Source: Dinoroseobacter shibae DFL 12 = DSM 16493 (GTDB taxonomy: Bacteria; Pseudomonadota; Alphaproteobacteria; Rhodobacterales; Rhodobacteraceae). Taken from it: 64,000 nt of DNA. Below the pieces are notes generated by a model. That model ran no database searches, was not told the origin of the DNA, and saw nothing but the letters and a program-made list of their open reading frames with translations. The DNA lies in assembly GCF_000018145.1 (NCBI RefSeq), contig NC_009952.1, positions 620,001 to 684,000 of the forward strand, in the 5' to 3' direction. Positions 1 to 9,854 of this stretch are shown here, in pieces. Within the stretch, counting starts at the first letter, position 1, and every line of letters starts with the position of its first letter. The position numbers and the translations under genes were made by a program.

Positions 1-2668
<2,668 letters not shown>

Positions 2669-2746
2669 TTGATCCAGTAGACGGCAAATGCCCCTACACA
2701 CAAATCAAAGCATACACGAACTTGGCTTGGACGCCGATGTGAAGAC

Positions 2747-2765
2747 CCACCTGAATATCAGGTGG
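2747..2765 (+). other. hairpin in 23S-5S spacer
   Basis: A perfect 8-bp inverted repeat, CCACCTGA - ATA - TCAGGTGG, lies in the internal transcribed spacer about 80 nt after the 23S end. It may be part of the RNA processing structure of the rRNA precursor. This is seen in sequence only, and its function is inferred. Confidence 0.5.
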
Positions 2766-2839
2766 TAAGCGCTGCACCTGGATAACCCGCGGTGTTGGAA
2801 CGCGTTGTCGGCTCCGCCGAAACGCTGCCTCCAACCAGG

Positions 2840-2870
2840 AAAAACCCAAGTGCAACGCACTTGGTTTTTT
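2840..2870 (+). terminator. terminator-like hairpin just upstream of 5S rRNA
   Basis: The stem CCAAGTGC - AAC - GCACTTGG is flanked by A5 on the left and T6 on the right, so the full hairpin ends in a U-run like a rho-independent terminator. It sits only a few bases before the 5S gene, inside an rRNA operon, where antitermination would normally let polymerase pass. It could instead be a processing stem that defines the 5S 5' side. Which role applies cannot be told from sequence. Confidence 0.5.
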
Positions 2871-2875
2871 CCTCG

Positions 2876-2992
2876 GTTTGGTGGTCATAGCGCGAGCAAA
2901 ACACCCGATCCCATCCCGAACTCGGTCGTTAAGTGCCGTAGCGCCGATGGTACTGCGTCTCAAGACGTGGGAGAGTAGGTCACCGCCAAACC
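2876..2992 (+). rRNA. rrf: 5S ribosomal RNA
   Basis: This 117-nt gene begins GGTTTGGTGGTCATAGCG and ends CACCGCCAAACC, so the two ends form the terminal helix I. The internal CCCGATCCCATCCCGAACTC segment is the standard bacterial 5S core. It lies about 207 bp after the 23S gene in the same orientation. No tRNA-fMet follows it, although one is common after 5S in Rhodobacteraceae operons. Confidence 0.96.
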
Positions 2993-3004
2993 TAGAAAAA
3001 AACC

Positions 3005-3050
3005 AATAACTCTCTATAGGATCCAATAATAACTCTCTATAGGATCCAAT
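3005..3050 (+). repeat. two perfect tandem copies of a 23-bp unit after 5S
   Basis: Copies at 3005-3027 and 3028-3050 are identical. Each begins AATAACTCTCTATAGG and ends ATCCAAT, and they lie head-to-tail with no spacer. The unit begins 12 bases after the 5S end, where a terminator or tRNA might be expected. It has no strong hairpin. It may be a slipped-strand duplication or a remnant of recombination between rRNA operons. Confidence 0.85.
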
Positions 3051-3103
3051 CACGCCCCATCGAGATCATGTGACTTTCGCCCCACCGGCGATATCTGTCA
3101 TCC

Positions 3104-3826
3104 ATGCGTGGCGTCGGTTTCATCTTTCTTCTGCTTGCAGCGATGCTGCCCAGGCCGGTTGTGGCGTCCGAGCCCATGAGCCTGATCGTGTCCCGCAATG
3201 CGGCAACGACATCCCTCTATATCATGGCGCCTGCGGCACCGGTCCTCGACGCGGTTGCCGCACTCGGGCGCGATCTGCGGACGGATCTGTCCGAGCCGAT
3301 CACGTTTGCCCGGGGTCACGAGATTGCGGCGCAAGCGATGATCCATCTCGCCGCCCAGACGCAGGTTCTGTCGAAGGATGGCGCGCATCCCACCTCCGCC
3401 TTGCCGACCCTGCTGCACGCTGGCGTGGATCGTCTGCCGTTCGACACGCCGCTGCAGGCGTCGATTTCGACAACCGTGTGCAGCACACCGACCGCCCCGA
3501 TCGCGCCCTTGTCGGAGTTGTACCTCTATACCGGCCTTCGTGCCGACGTCGGTCTGGACGCTGCGGACCTCGTGCTGGAGTTGCCGGGCGATGGCTTCGC
3601 GCATGTCCCGGTTGCGGTGCGTCTCTATGAACGGGGGCGCTTCGTCGATGCGTTCGAGACCACCGTGTCCGCAGACGGCGTGCTGCGTTTGAGCCCGGAT
3701 GCGGCCGGCCGCGCTATCCCGGTCTGGCCTGTGATCCTGGGTAGCCTGGCGTTCGGCCTTGTTGCCGTAACCGGGCTGCAGGCTGTTAGAAGAACGCGCC
3801 GACATGCTGCCCTTCGACGCCCGTGA
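3104..3826 (+). CDS. hypothetical exported protein with C-terminal membrane anchor
   Basis: I do not recognise the family of this 240-residue protein. Residues 1-22 look like a Sec signal peptide (basic MRG start, hydrophobic LLLAAMLP, cleavage near VVAS). Residues about 205-228 form one hydrophobic helix (VWPVILGSLAFGLVAV) followed by the basic tail RRTRRH. That predicts a periplasmic domain of about 180 residues held by one C-terminal helix. A single mid-protein cysteine is visible after TTV, and no catalytic motif was found. It stands alone between the rRNA operon and the tungstate transporter. A weak hairpin with T5 follows at 3914-3947. Confidence 0.6.
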   Translation: MRGVGFIFLLLAAMLPRPVVASEPMSLIVSRNAATTSLYIMAPAAPVLDAVAALGRDLRTDLSEPITFARGHEIAAQAMIHLAAQTQVLSKDGAHPTSALPTLLHAGVDRLPFDTPLQASISTTVCSTPTAPIAPLSELYLYTGLRADVGLDAADLVLELPGDGFAHVPVAVRLYERGRFVDAFETTVSADGVLRLSPDAAGRAIPVWPVILGSLAFGLVAVTGLQAVRRTRRHAALRRP

Positions 3827-3913
3827 TGGACCCGCATCTACCGATGCAGGTGTTCAGAGCAGACTTCTCTGCGCCATGAGGCTGATGCGACGCTCATCGA
3901 CGTCGCACCCAAC

Positions 3914-3947
3914 GCCCTGAAAAGGCTTGCCCAACGCAGGGCTTTTT
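3914..3947 (+). terminator. possible rho-independent terminator
   Basis: GCCCTG pairs with CAGGGC across an approximately 17-nt loop and is followed directly by five T. The stem is short, so support is modest. Its position after the exported hypothetical gene and before the tup operon fits a terminator. Confidence 0.4.
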
Positions 3948-3988
3948 CCGTGCCTTGCGATCATCTCTCGAATTACCGCTGGCAAGCT

Positions 3989-4004
3989 ATGCATTTTTGT
4001 GCAT
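3989..4004 (+). promoter_or_regulatory. candidate operator upstream of tupB
   Basis: The inverted repeat ATGCA - TTTTTG - TGCAT lies 32 bp before the preferred TTG start of tupB at 4036. The location and symmetry suit a dimeric regulator, possibly the ligand-binding HTH protein encoded at 6365-7237. It would fall inside coding sequence if tupB began at the farther TTG (3955), which favours the downstream start. Confidence 0.35.
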
Positions 4005-4035
4005 TATTTCCCAAGTGGCGGGGGAGATACCTGAT

Positions 4036-4743
4036 TTGTCTGGTTTCTGGAGCGTTTTGGCAGATGCGATCGGTCTGGTCCTGGTGTGGGATCCGGACCT
4101 GGTCGAGATCATCGGCCTCTCTTTGCGCGTCACCCTGACTGCCGTCGCGGTGGCCTGTGTGATCGGCCTCCCCCTCGGGGCGGCGGCTGGCGCTTTCCGC
4201 TTCCCCGGCCGTACGGTCCTTGTGGTCCTCTTGAACGCAGCGATGGGGCTGCCCCCTGTGGTGGTGGGGCTGCTGGTGTACCTGATGCTGTCTGCGGCCG
4301 GGCCCCTGGGCACACTTGGCCTGCTTTATACGCCCACCGCGATGATCATCGCCCAGGCGGTGTTGGTCACGCCTATCGTGGCCGCGCTGACCTGCCAAGT
4401 GGTGGCGGATCTCGACGCGGAATACTCCGAACAATTCGCCTCGCTTCAGGTCGGACCGGTCGACCGGATTGGCGCCTATCTCTGGGATGCGCGCTATACC
4501 CTTTTGACGGTGGCGCTTGCGGGGTTCGGGCGGGCCGTGGCGGAGGTTGGCGCGGTGATGATCGTCGGCGGCAATATCGACCATGCCACCCGGGTGATGA
4601 CCACCACGATCGCGCTGGAGACGTCCAAGGGCAATCTCGAACTGGCCCTGGCCCTGGGCATCATCCTGCTCTGCATGGCGGTGATCGTGAACGCGCTGGT
4701 AATGTCGATCCGCGCCTCGGCGGTGAGGGCGGCCTATGCGTGA
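4036..4743 (+). CDS. tupB: tungstate ABC transporter permease TupB
   Basis: This is the inner-membrane permease of a tungstate importer. It is rich in hydrophobic segments and has the family's VGLPPVVVGLLVYL stretch and the cytoplasmic loop ..AEVGAVMIVGGNI that docks the ATPase. I chose TTG at 4036 because GGGGGAG lies about 10 bases upstream and the protein then begins like other TupB proteins (235 residues). The frame stays open to a TTG at 3955 (262 residues). The stop overlaps the start of the ATPase gene by 8 bp, which suggests translational coupling in a tupBCA operon. Tungstate rather than molybdate is assigned mainly from the binding protein downstream. Confidence 0.88.
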   Translation: MSGFWSVLADAIGLVLVWDPDLVEIIGLSLRVTLTAVAVACVIGLPLGAAAGAFRFPGRTVLVVLLNAAMGLPPVVVGLLVYLMLSAAGPLGTLGLLYTPTAMIIAQAVLVTPIVAALTCQVVADLDAEYSEQFASLQVGPVDRIGAYLWDARYTLLTVALAGFGRAVAEVGAVMIVGGNIDHATRVMTTTIALETSKGNLELALALGIILLCMAVIVNALVMSIRASAVRAAYA

Positions 4744-5491
4744 CTTCCACACCCATCCGGAGCTGGAGCTTGGCGACAAGCTTCTCGAAGCCCGCGACAT
4801 CGTGCTGATGCGCGGCGGCAAGCGGCTGCTCGACGGTGTCGACCTGTCCCTGCCTGCCGGTCGGCGCACGGTGATCATGGGGGCCAATGGCGCGGGCAAG
4901 AGCCTGCTGCTGCGGGTCCTGCACGGGCTCATTGCGCCCGATGCGGGCCAGGTCCTCTGGCACGGCGCCCCCCTGTCGGCAGAGGCGCGGCAGGCGCAAT
5001 CTATGGTGCTGCAGCGCCCGGTCCTGCTGCGACGCTCGGTTCTGGGCAACCTGCGCTTCGCCCTGTCGGTCCGCGGCATCCGCGGCAAGGAGCGCGCGGC
5101 CCGCGAGGCCGAGGCGCTCGACCGTGCGGGGCTGTCCGAGTTTGCCCGCCGCCCGGCGCGGGTGCTCTCGGGGGGCGAGCAGCAACGTCTCGCCGTGGCG
5201 CGGGCCCTGTCCACCGCGCCCCGGATGCTCCTGCTCGACGAGCCGACTGCCAGCCTCGATCCCGCCGCCACGCGGCAGATCGAAAGCCAGATCAACGCGG
5301 CCCATGGTGCCGGGGTCACTGTCGTGATGGTCACCCATGATCACGGCCAGGCGAGGCGGATGGCGGATGATATCCTCTTCCTGCACCGGGGCCGCGTGGC
5401 CGAGGCCGGGCCGGCGCAGCAGGTGCTCACCGCGCCGCGCAGCGCCGCGGTCGCCGCCTGGCTCGACGGCCGGTTCTACGACGGCCCCTGA
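4736..5491 (+). CDS. tupC: tungstate ABC transporter ATP-binding protein TupC
   Basis: This 251-residue ABC ATPase energises the TupB permease at the cytoplasmic face. Walker A GANGAGKS is at about 49-56, the signature LSGGEQQR at about 144-151, Walker B MLLLDEP at about 164-170, and the switch histidine in VTHDH at about 201. It is a single-domain subunit and lacks the C-terminal regulatory TOBE extension of ModC proteins, in line with Tup-type systems. It overlaps tupB by 8 bp and is followed 36 bp later by tupA. Confidence 0.92.
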   Translation: MRDFHTHPELELGDKLLEARDIVLMRGGKRLLDGVDLSLPAGRRTVIMGANGAGKSLLLRVLHGLIAPDAGQVLWHGAPLSAEARQAQSMVLQRPVLLRRSVLGNLRFALSVRGIRGKERAAREAEALDRAGLSEFARRPARVLSGGEQQRLAVARALSTAPRMLLLDEPTASLDPAATRQIESQINAAHGAGVTVVMVTHDHGQARRMADDILFLHRGRVAEAGPAQQVLTAPRSAAVAAWLDGRFYDGP

Positions 5492-5527
5492 TATCCATTC
5501 CCGATCCCCTGAACTGGAGGAGTCCCG

Positions 5528-6358
5528 ATGAGACTTGCCCTGATATCCTCGCTCTTCGCTGCTTGCCTCGGCGCAGCCACAACGCTCGCCGGGGTCGCAC
5601 AGGCCTCGGAGCCGTCCATCCTCGTGCAGTCCACGACCTCGACCCAGAATTCCGGGCTCTTCGACCATATCCTGCCCATTTTCGAGGCCGAGACCGGCAT
5701 CGATGTGCAGGTCGTGGCCGTCGGGACGGGGCAGGCCCTGCGCAATGCGGCCAACGGGGACGGCGATGTCCTGTTCGTTCATGCCAAGGCTGCCGAAGAA
5801 AAATTCGTTGCCGACGGGTTCGGCGTGTCCCGCGCCGATGTGATGTATAACGACTTCGTCATCGTCGGTCCCGCCGCGGACCCCGCCGGTGTCGGCGGGA
5901 GCAGCGATGCGGTGGCGGCCCTGGCGCAGATCGCCGAAGCCCAGGCGCCCTTCCTCAGCCGCGGCGACGACAGCGGCACCAACAAGGCCGAGCTGCGCCT
6001 CTGGTCCGAGACCGGCATCGACGCCCAGGCGGCGTCGGGCGACTGGTATCGCGAAACCGGCTCCGGCATGGGCGCGACGCTGAACACCGGCATCGCCATG
6101 AACGGCTACGTCATGACCGACCGCGCCACCTGGATCGCCTTTGGCAACAAGCAGAACCACGAGATTCTCGTGGAAGGCGACCCCAAGCTTTTCAACCAGT
6201 ATGGGATCATCCTCGTAAACCCCGAGCGTCACGCCCATGTCAAAGCCGATCTCGGTCAGCAATTCGTCGACTGGATCCTGTCGGAAGAAGGGCAAGCCGC
6301 GATCGCGTCCTTCAAGGTCGACGGGCAGCAGCTCTTCTTCCCGAACGCGGGCGGTTGA
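5528..6358 (+). CDS. tupA: tungstate-binding periplasmic protein TupA
   Basis: This 276-residue periplasmic solute-binding protein delivers tungstate to TupBC. The signal peptide ends near AQAS at about 27. The mature start carries VQSTTSTQNSGL, where the TTST motif is the TupA hallmark and replaces the ModA binding signature. SRGDDSGTNKAE near 145 is the second anion-binding block. GGAG lies 7 bp before the ATG. It converges with the HTH regulator gene, and a 9-bp stem hairpin spans the junction. Confidence 0.93.
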   Translation: MRLALISSLFAACLGAATTLAGVAQASEPSILVQSTTSTQNSGLFDHILPIFEAETGIDVQVVAVGTGQALRNAANGDGDVLFVHAKAAEEKFVADGFGVSRADVMYNDFVIVGPAADPAGVGGSSDAVAALAQIAEAQAPFLSRGDDSGTNKAELRLWSETGIDAQAASGDWYRETGSGMGATLNTGIAMNGYVMTDRATWIAFGNKQNHEILVEGDPKLFNQYGIILVNPERHAHVKADLGQQFVDWILSEEGQAAIASFKVDGQQLFFPNAGG

Positions 6359-6364
6359 TCCGGC

Positions 6365-7237
6365 TCACGGTCCGTTCCAGCGGACCGTGCCAAGCTCGGA
6401 CACGTCGTAGCCCCCCAGCGCCCGCGCCTTTTCCAAGGCCGCGGGCGTTGACGCGAATTGCAGCAGGCGCTGGAACGGATCCGAGAAATAGAACGCCCGG
6501 TCGACCAGCAAGTCGAAGCGTTCCTCCACGATCGGCACGAAGCCCAGCTTGAACTGCCGTGCCATGGCCGCAAGTCCCAGCGCCGCGTCCGCCTCGCCGG
6601 AGGCGACCGCCTCCGCCGCCTCGTGCTCGGTTCGGGCCACATCCGTCCCCGTGACCAGGTCGGACAGTGCCATCCCCGCATCGTCCAGCAACCGCTCCAG
6701 CAATACCGCCGCCCCGGCGCCCAGCTGGCGCAGCACGACACGCTGGCCTCGCAGGGCGGCCACATCTTTGACATCGGCGGCAAGGGCAGGGGACAGCAGC
6801 AGCCCCCGTTGGCGTATCGCCCATCCGATCAGCACGCAGTCGCGCACCCCCTGCGCCCGCACGCTGCCCACGTTCCAGCCGTCGTCTTCGGGGATGTGCA
6901 GCCCGCAGAACGCGGCCTCTCGCGCCGCGAAGCGCGCGAGCCCTTCGGCACTGCCATTCTGCAACACCGCCAGCCCGCAGTCGGAGGCCCCGACCGCCCA
7001 GGCGAGCCACGGATCATGCGACCCGGTCAGCACCGGAGGCAGGGCGGTCGCCTGCCGGTCTCCTTCGATCCAGTCGAGAAGTTCCTCGCGCGGGAACAGC
7101 AGTTTCCCTGTGATCCGGCGATGGGGGATCTCGTCCGCGCCGGCCAGGTCATAGACCTTCCGCTCCCGCACCCGCAGCAAATCCGCCACCTCCTTGGTGG
7201 TCAGAAATCTCGGGGCGTCAGGGGCGTTGAGGTCCAT
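6365..7237 (-). CDS. HTH regulator with periplasmic-binding-like ligand domain, probable oxyanion sensor
   Basis: This 290-residue cytoplasmic protein has an excisionase-type helix-turn-helix at about 10-58 (FLTTKEVADLLRVRERKVY), followed by a PBP-like domain from about 70. GSHDPWLAWA opens that domain, and SGEADAALG and AMARQFKLGFVP are typical of its later part. Related proteins usually neighbour molybdate or tungstate transporter genes. The tail-to-tail position against tupA supports a role as tungstate/molybdate-responsive regulator of tupBCA. This function is inferred; a direct target could be the inverted repeat at 3989. It lies 64 bp downstream of glpD on the same strand. Confidence 0.8.
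   Translation of the reverse strand: MDLNAPDAPRFLTTKEVADLLRVRERKVYDLAGADEIPHRRITGKLLFPREELLDWIEGDRQATALPPVLTGSHDPWLAWAVGASDCGLAVLQNGSAEGLARFAAREAAFCGLHIPEDDGWNVGSVRAQGVRDCVLIGWAIRQRGLLLSPALAADVKDVAALRGQRVVLRQLGAGAAVLLERLLDDAGMALSDLVTGTDVARTEHEAAEAVASGEADAALGLAAMARQFKLGFVPIVEERFDLLVDRAFYFSDPFQRLLQFASTPAALEKARALGGYDVSELGTVRWNGP
6366..6389. terminator. hairpin between convergent tupA and regulator genes
   Basis: The perfect 9-bp inverted repeat CACGGTCCG - TTCCAG - CGGACCGTG starts 8 bp after the tupA stop and overlaps the last codons of the minus-strand regulator gene. There is no T-run on either side. It may still act as a bidirectional terminator or stabilise the 3' ends. Confidence 0.45.
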
Positions 7238-7301
7238 GGCTCCGCGCGGTTGTCCATTCCTGCCCGGACGATGGGGACAAATCCCGCACCGCGCAAGGCC
7301 C

Positions 7302-8903
7302 TTATGCGGCCGATTGCGGCAGGGTGCGGCGCGCTGCCTGCATCCAGCGGTCCAGCGTTACGATCTCTTCGGCGCTCATCCGCAGGCCCAGCTTGCTGCG
7401 CCGCCAGACCACGTCCTCGGCCTGCCGCGCATATTCGCGCGTCATAAGCCAGCGCACCTCCCGCGCGGTCAGGGTCGCGCCGAACCCCTCGCCCAGATCG
7501 GCTTCGGTCTTCGCGTCGCCCAGCACCTCCCACGCGTCGCGCCCATAGGCGCGGATCAGCCGCGTCGCCCACCGTGCGCTCAGGAACGGATAGGCCGCGC
7601 GCAGCTGCGCGATCAGCTCCTCGACCCCGTCCACCGGGAAATTGCCCCCGGGCAGTGCCACGCCGGCGGTCCACGGCCCCGCGCCGACGGGCAGCTGCGC
7701 GCCGATCTGCGCCAACGCGCTTTCCGCCAGCCGCCGATAGGTGGTGATCTTGCCGCCGAACACGTTCAGCACCGGCGCCCCGGCCGCGGCATCGGTCTTG
7801 AGCGTGTAATCCCGCGTCGCCGCCGTCACGCTGCTCGCGCCGTCATCATAAAGCGGCCGCACCCCGGAATAGGTCCAGACCACGTCCTCGGCCGTGATGT
7901 CCTGCTTGAAATACTGGTTCGCGAAGGCCAGCAGGTAGTCGCGCTCCTCCGGCGTGCATTCGGGCTTCTGCGAGGGGTCCGGATGCTCCGCATCGGTGGT
8001 GCCGATCAGGGTGAAATCCGTCTCGTAGGGGATCGCGAAGATGATCCGCCCATCGGTCCCCTGGAAGAAGTAGCACTTGTCGTGGTCATAGAGCTTGGGC
8101 ACCACGATGTGACTGCCCCGCACCAGCCGCACCGTGTCCGGCACGTTCAGCCGCAGGGTCCCGGTCAGCAGTTCGGCGACCCAGGGCCCGCCTGCGTTCA
8201 CCAGCATCTTCGCCCGGAAACTGCGCCGCGTGCCGGTGTCGGCCTCTTGGGTCTCGATCCGCCAGTGATCGGCATGCCGCTCGGTCGCGACGACCTTGGT
8301 GCGCATGTGAATCTCCGCCCCGCGCGCCTCCGCATCGCGCGCGTTCAGGACCACCAGACGCGAATCCTCCACCCAGCAGTCGGAATACTCGAACGCCTTC
8401 TCGAACCGCGGCTCCAACGGTGCGCCTTCGGGCGTGCCCTGCAGCGACAGGGTCTCGGTCCCCGGCAGGATCTTCCGTCCGCCCAGGTTGTCATAGAGGA
8501 ACAGCCCCAGCCGGATCAGCCAGGCGGGCCGCCGCCCCTTCATCCAGGGCATGAAAATGCCCAGCAGTTTCGAGGTCGGGGTCTGCCCTTCGAAGCGCAT
8601 GTCCGGGTGATAGGGCAGCACGAACCGCTTGGGCCAGCTGATATGGGGCATCGCGCGCAGCAGCACCTCCCGCTCGATCAGGGCCTCGCGCACCAGCCGG
8701 AATTCGAAATACTCCAGGTATCGCAGCCCGCCATGGAAGAGCTTGGTGGACCCCGACGAAGTGCCCGAGGCCAGATCGTTCATCTCGGCCAGCGCCACCG
8801 AGAGCCCGCGCCCGGCGGCATCGCGCGCGATCCCGCAACCATTGATGCCCCCCCCGATGATGAAGAGGTCGTGCAATTTCGCGTCTGTTTCCGGCATGGT
8901 CAT
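7302..8903 (-). CDS. glpD: aerobic glycerol-3-phosphate dehydrogenase
   Basis: This FAD enzyme is peripheral to the inner membrane. It oxidises sn-glycerol-3-phosphate to dihydroxyacetone phosphate and passes electrons to quinone. The Rossmann motif FIIGGGINGCGIARD lies at about 14-28, and GTSSGSTKLFHGGLRYLE and VFGGKITTYRRLAE are characteristic GlpD blocks. The 533-residue length fits the family. I used the ATG at 8903; the frame is open 150 bp farther upstream but that part is not conserved-looking, and a second ATG follows at 8897. The gene is divergent from the DeoR-type repressor at 9081, which probably controls it. Confidence 0.93.
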   Translation of the reverse strand: MTMPETDAKLHDLFIIGGGINGCGIARDAAGRGLSVALAEMNDLASGTSSGSTKLFHGGLRYLEYFEFRLVREALIEREVLLRAMPHISWPKRFVLPYHPDMRFEGQTPTSKLLGIFMPWMKGRRPAWLIRLGLFLYDNLGGRKILPGTETLSLQGTPEGAPLEPRFEKAFEYSDCWVEDSRLVVLNARDAEARGAEIHMRTKVVATERHADHWRIETQEADTGTRRSFRAKMLVNAGGPWVAELLTGTLRLNVPDTVRLVRGSHIVVPKLYDHDKCYFFQGTDGRIIFAIPYETDFTLIGTTDAEHPDPSQKPECTPEERDYLLAFANQYFKQDITAEDVVWTYSGVRPLYDDGASSVTAATRDYTLKTDAAAGAPVLNVFGGKITTYRRLAESALAQIGAQLPVGAGPWTAGVALPGGNFPVDGVEELIAQLRAAYPFLSARWATRLIRAYGRDAWEVLGDAKTEADLGEGFGATLTAREVRWLMTREYARQAEDVVWRRSKLGLRMSAEEIVTLDRWMQAARRTLPQSAA

Positions 8904-9080
8904 GGGAGCACTCGCATCTGCGTTTGTGCGCGGTTTAGGGCAAAGCGAACAAAAAAGAAAATCACTTTGGTGAAACAATCGGCCAAGCGCGCGGTTTCGA
9001 GCGTATCCGCGCGCAGACATCCACGCTTGCAGTTTGCACGAAAACCCGAACACTGGCCGTCAAAGCCCAGCGGAGTGCCC

Positions 9081-9854
9081 ATGACCCAGACCCTGCGTCA
9101 CCCGGAAATCCTCGAGATCGCCCGCCGCGACGGCAAGGTGACCGTGGACCGGCTGGCGGCCCATTTCGGCGTTACCCTGCAAACCATCCGCCGCGATCTG
9201 AGCGATCTGGCCGAAGCCGGGCGGCTGGAGCGTGTCCATGGCGGCGCCGTGCTGCCCTCGGGCACGTCCAACGTCGCCTATGAGGAACGCCGCGCGCTCA
9301 ACACCGGGGCGAAGCGGGCGATGGCCCGGGCCTGTGCTGCGCAGATCCCCAACGGCATTTCCCTGTTTCTGAACATCGGCACCAGCACCGAGGCCGTGGC
9401 GCAGGAACTTCTGCATCATACCGACCTGTTGGTGATCACCAACAACATGAACGTGGCGCGCATTCTCACGGCCAACCCCGATTGCGAGGTGATCCTCACC
9501 GGCGGGCAGTTGCGGCGCAGCGATGGCGGGCTGATCGGGGCGTTGGCGGTCGAGAGCATCCGCGCGTTCAAATTCGACCTGGCAGTGATCGGGTGCTCGG
9601 CGCTGGATACGGAGGGCGATCTGCTGGACTTCGATATCCAGGAGGTCGGGGTCAGCCGCGCGATCCTGGCCCAGTCCCGGCGCACCTTCGTCGTGGCCGA
9701 TCACTCCAAGTTCAGCCGCAAGGCCCCGGCCCGCATCGCCTCGCTCAGCGCGGTCGAGACCCTCTTTACCGATCAGCCGGTGTCGCCCCCGGTGGCCGAG
9801 GCCTGCGCGGGCTGGTCCACCCGGATCGTGGTCACGGGTGCAGGGCCGCGCTGA
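9081..9854 (+). CDS. glpR: DeoR-family regulator, probable GlpR repressor
   Basis: The protein has 257 residues. Its DeoR-type winged HTH covers about 5-58 (VTVDRLAAHFGVTLQTIRRDL, then RVHGGAV). It is followed by a sugar-phosphate-isomerase-like effector domain with the NIGTSTEAVA phosphate-binding loop and VVADHSKFS near the end. Its divergent arrangement with glpD makes glycerol-3-phosphate the likely inducer. The start is the ATG at 9081 with GGAG 5 bases upstream. Its 3' end overlaps the 3' end of the convergent ackA gene by 23 bp. The 177-bp intergenic region carries two GCGCGGTTT direct repeats (8928 and 8989) and AT-rich tracts that could hold operators. Confidence 0.88.
   Translation: MTQTLRHPEILEIARRDGKVTVDRLAAHFGVTLQTIRRDLSDLAEAGRLERVHGGAVLPSGTSNVAYEERRALNTGAKRAMARACAAQIPNGISLFLNIGTSTEAVAQELLHHTDLLVITNNMNVARILTANPDCEVILTGGQLRRSDGGLIGALAVESIRAFKFDLAVIGCSALDTEGDLLDFDIQEVGVSRAILAQSRRTFVVADHSKFSRKAPARIASLSAVETLFTDQPVSPPVAEACAGWSTRIVVTGAGPR

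Noticed and set aside
7194-9080. Long plus-strand frame opposite glpD, joined to glpR
   Set aside because: It is a shadow of the GC-rich glpD gene; only the part after ATG 9081 matches the DeoR family.
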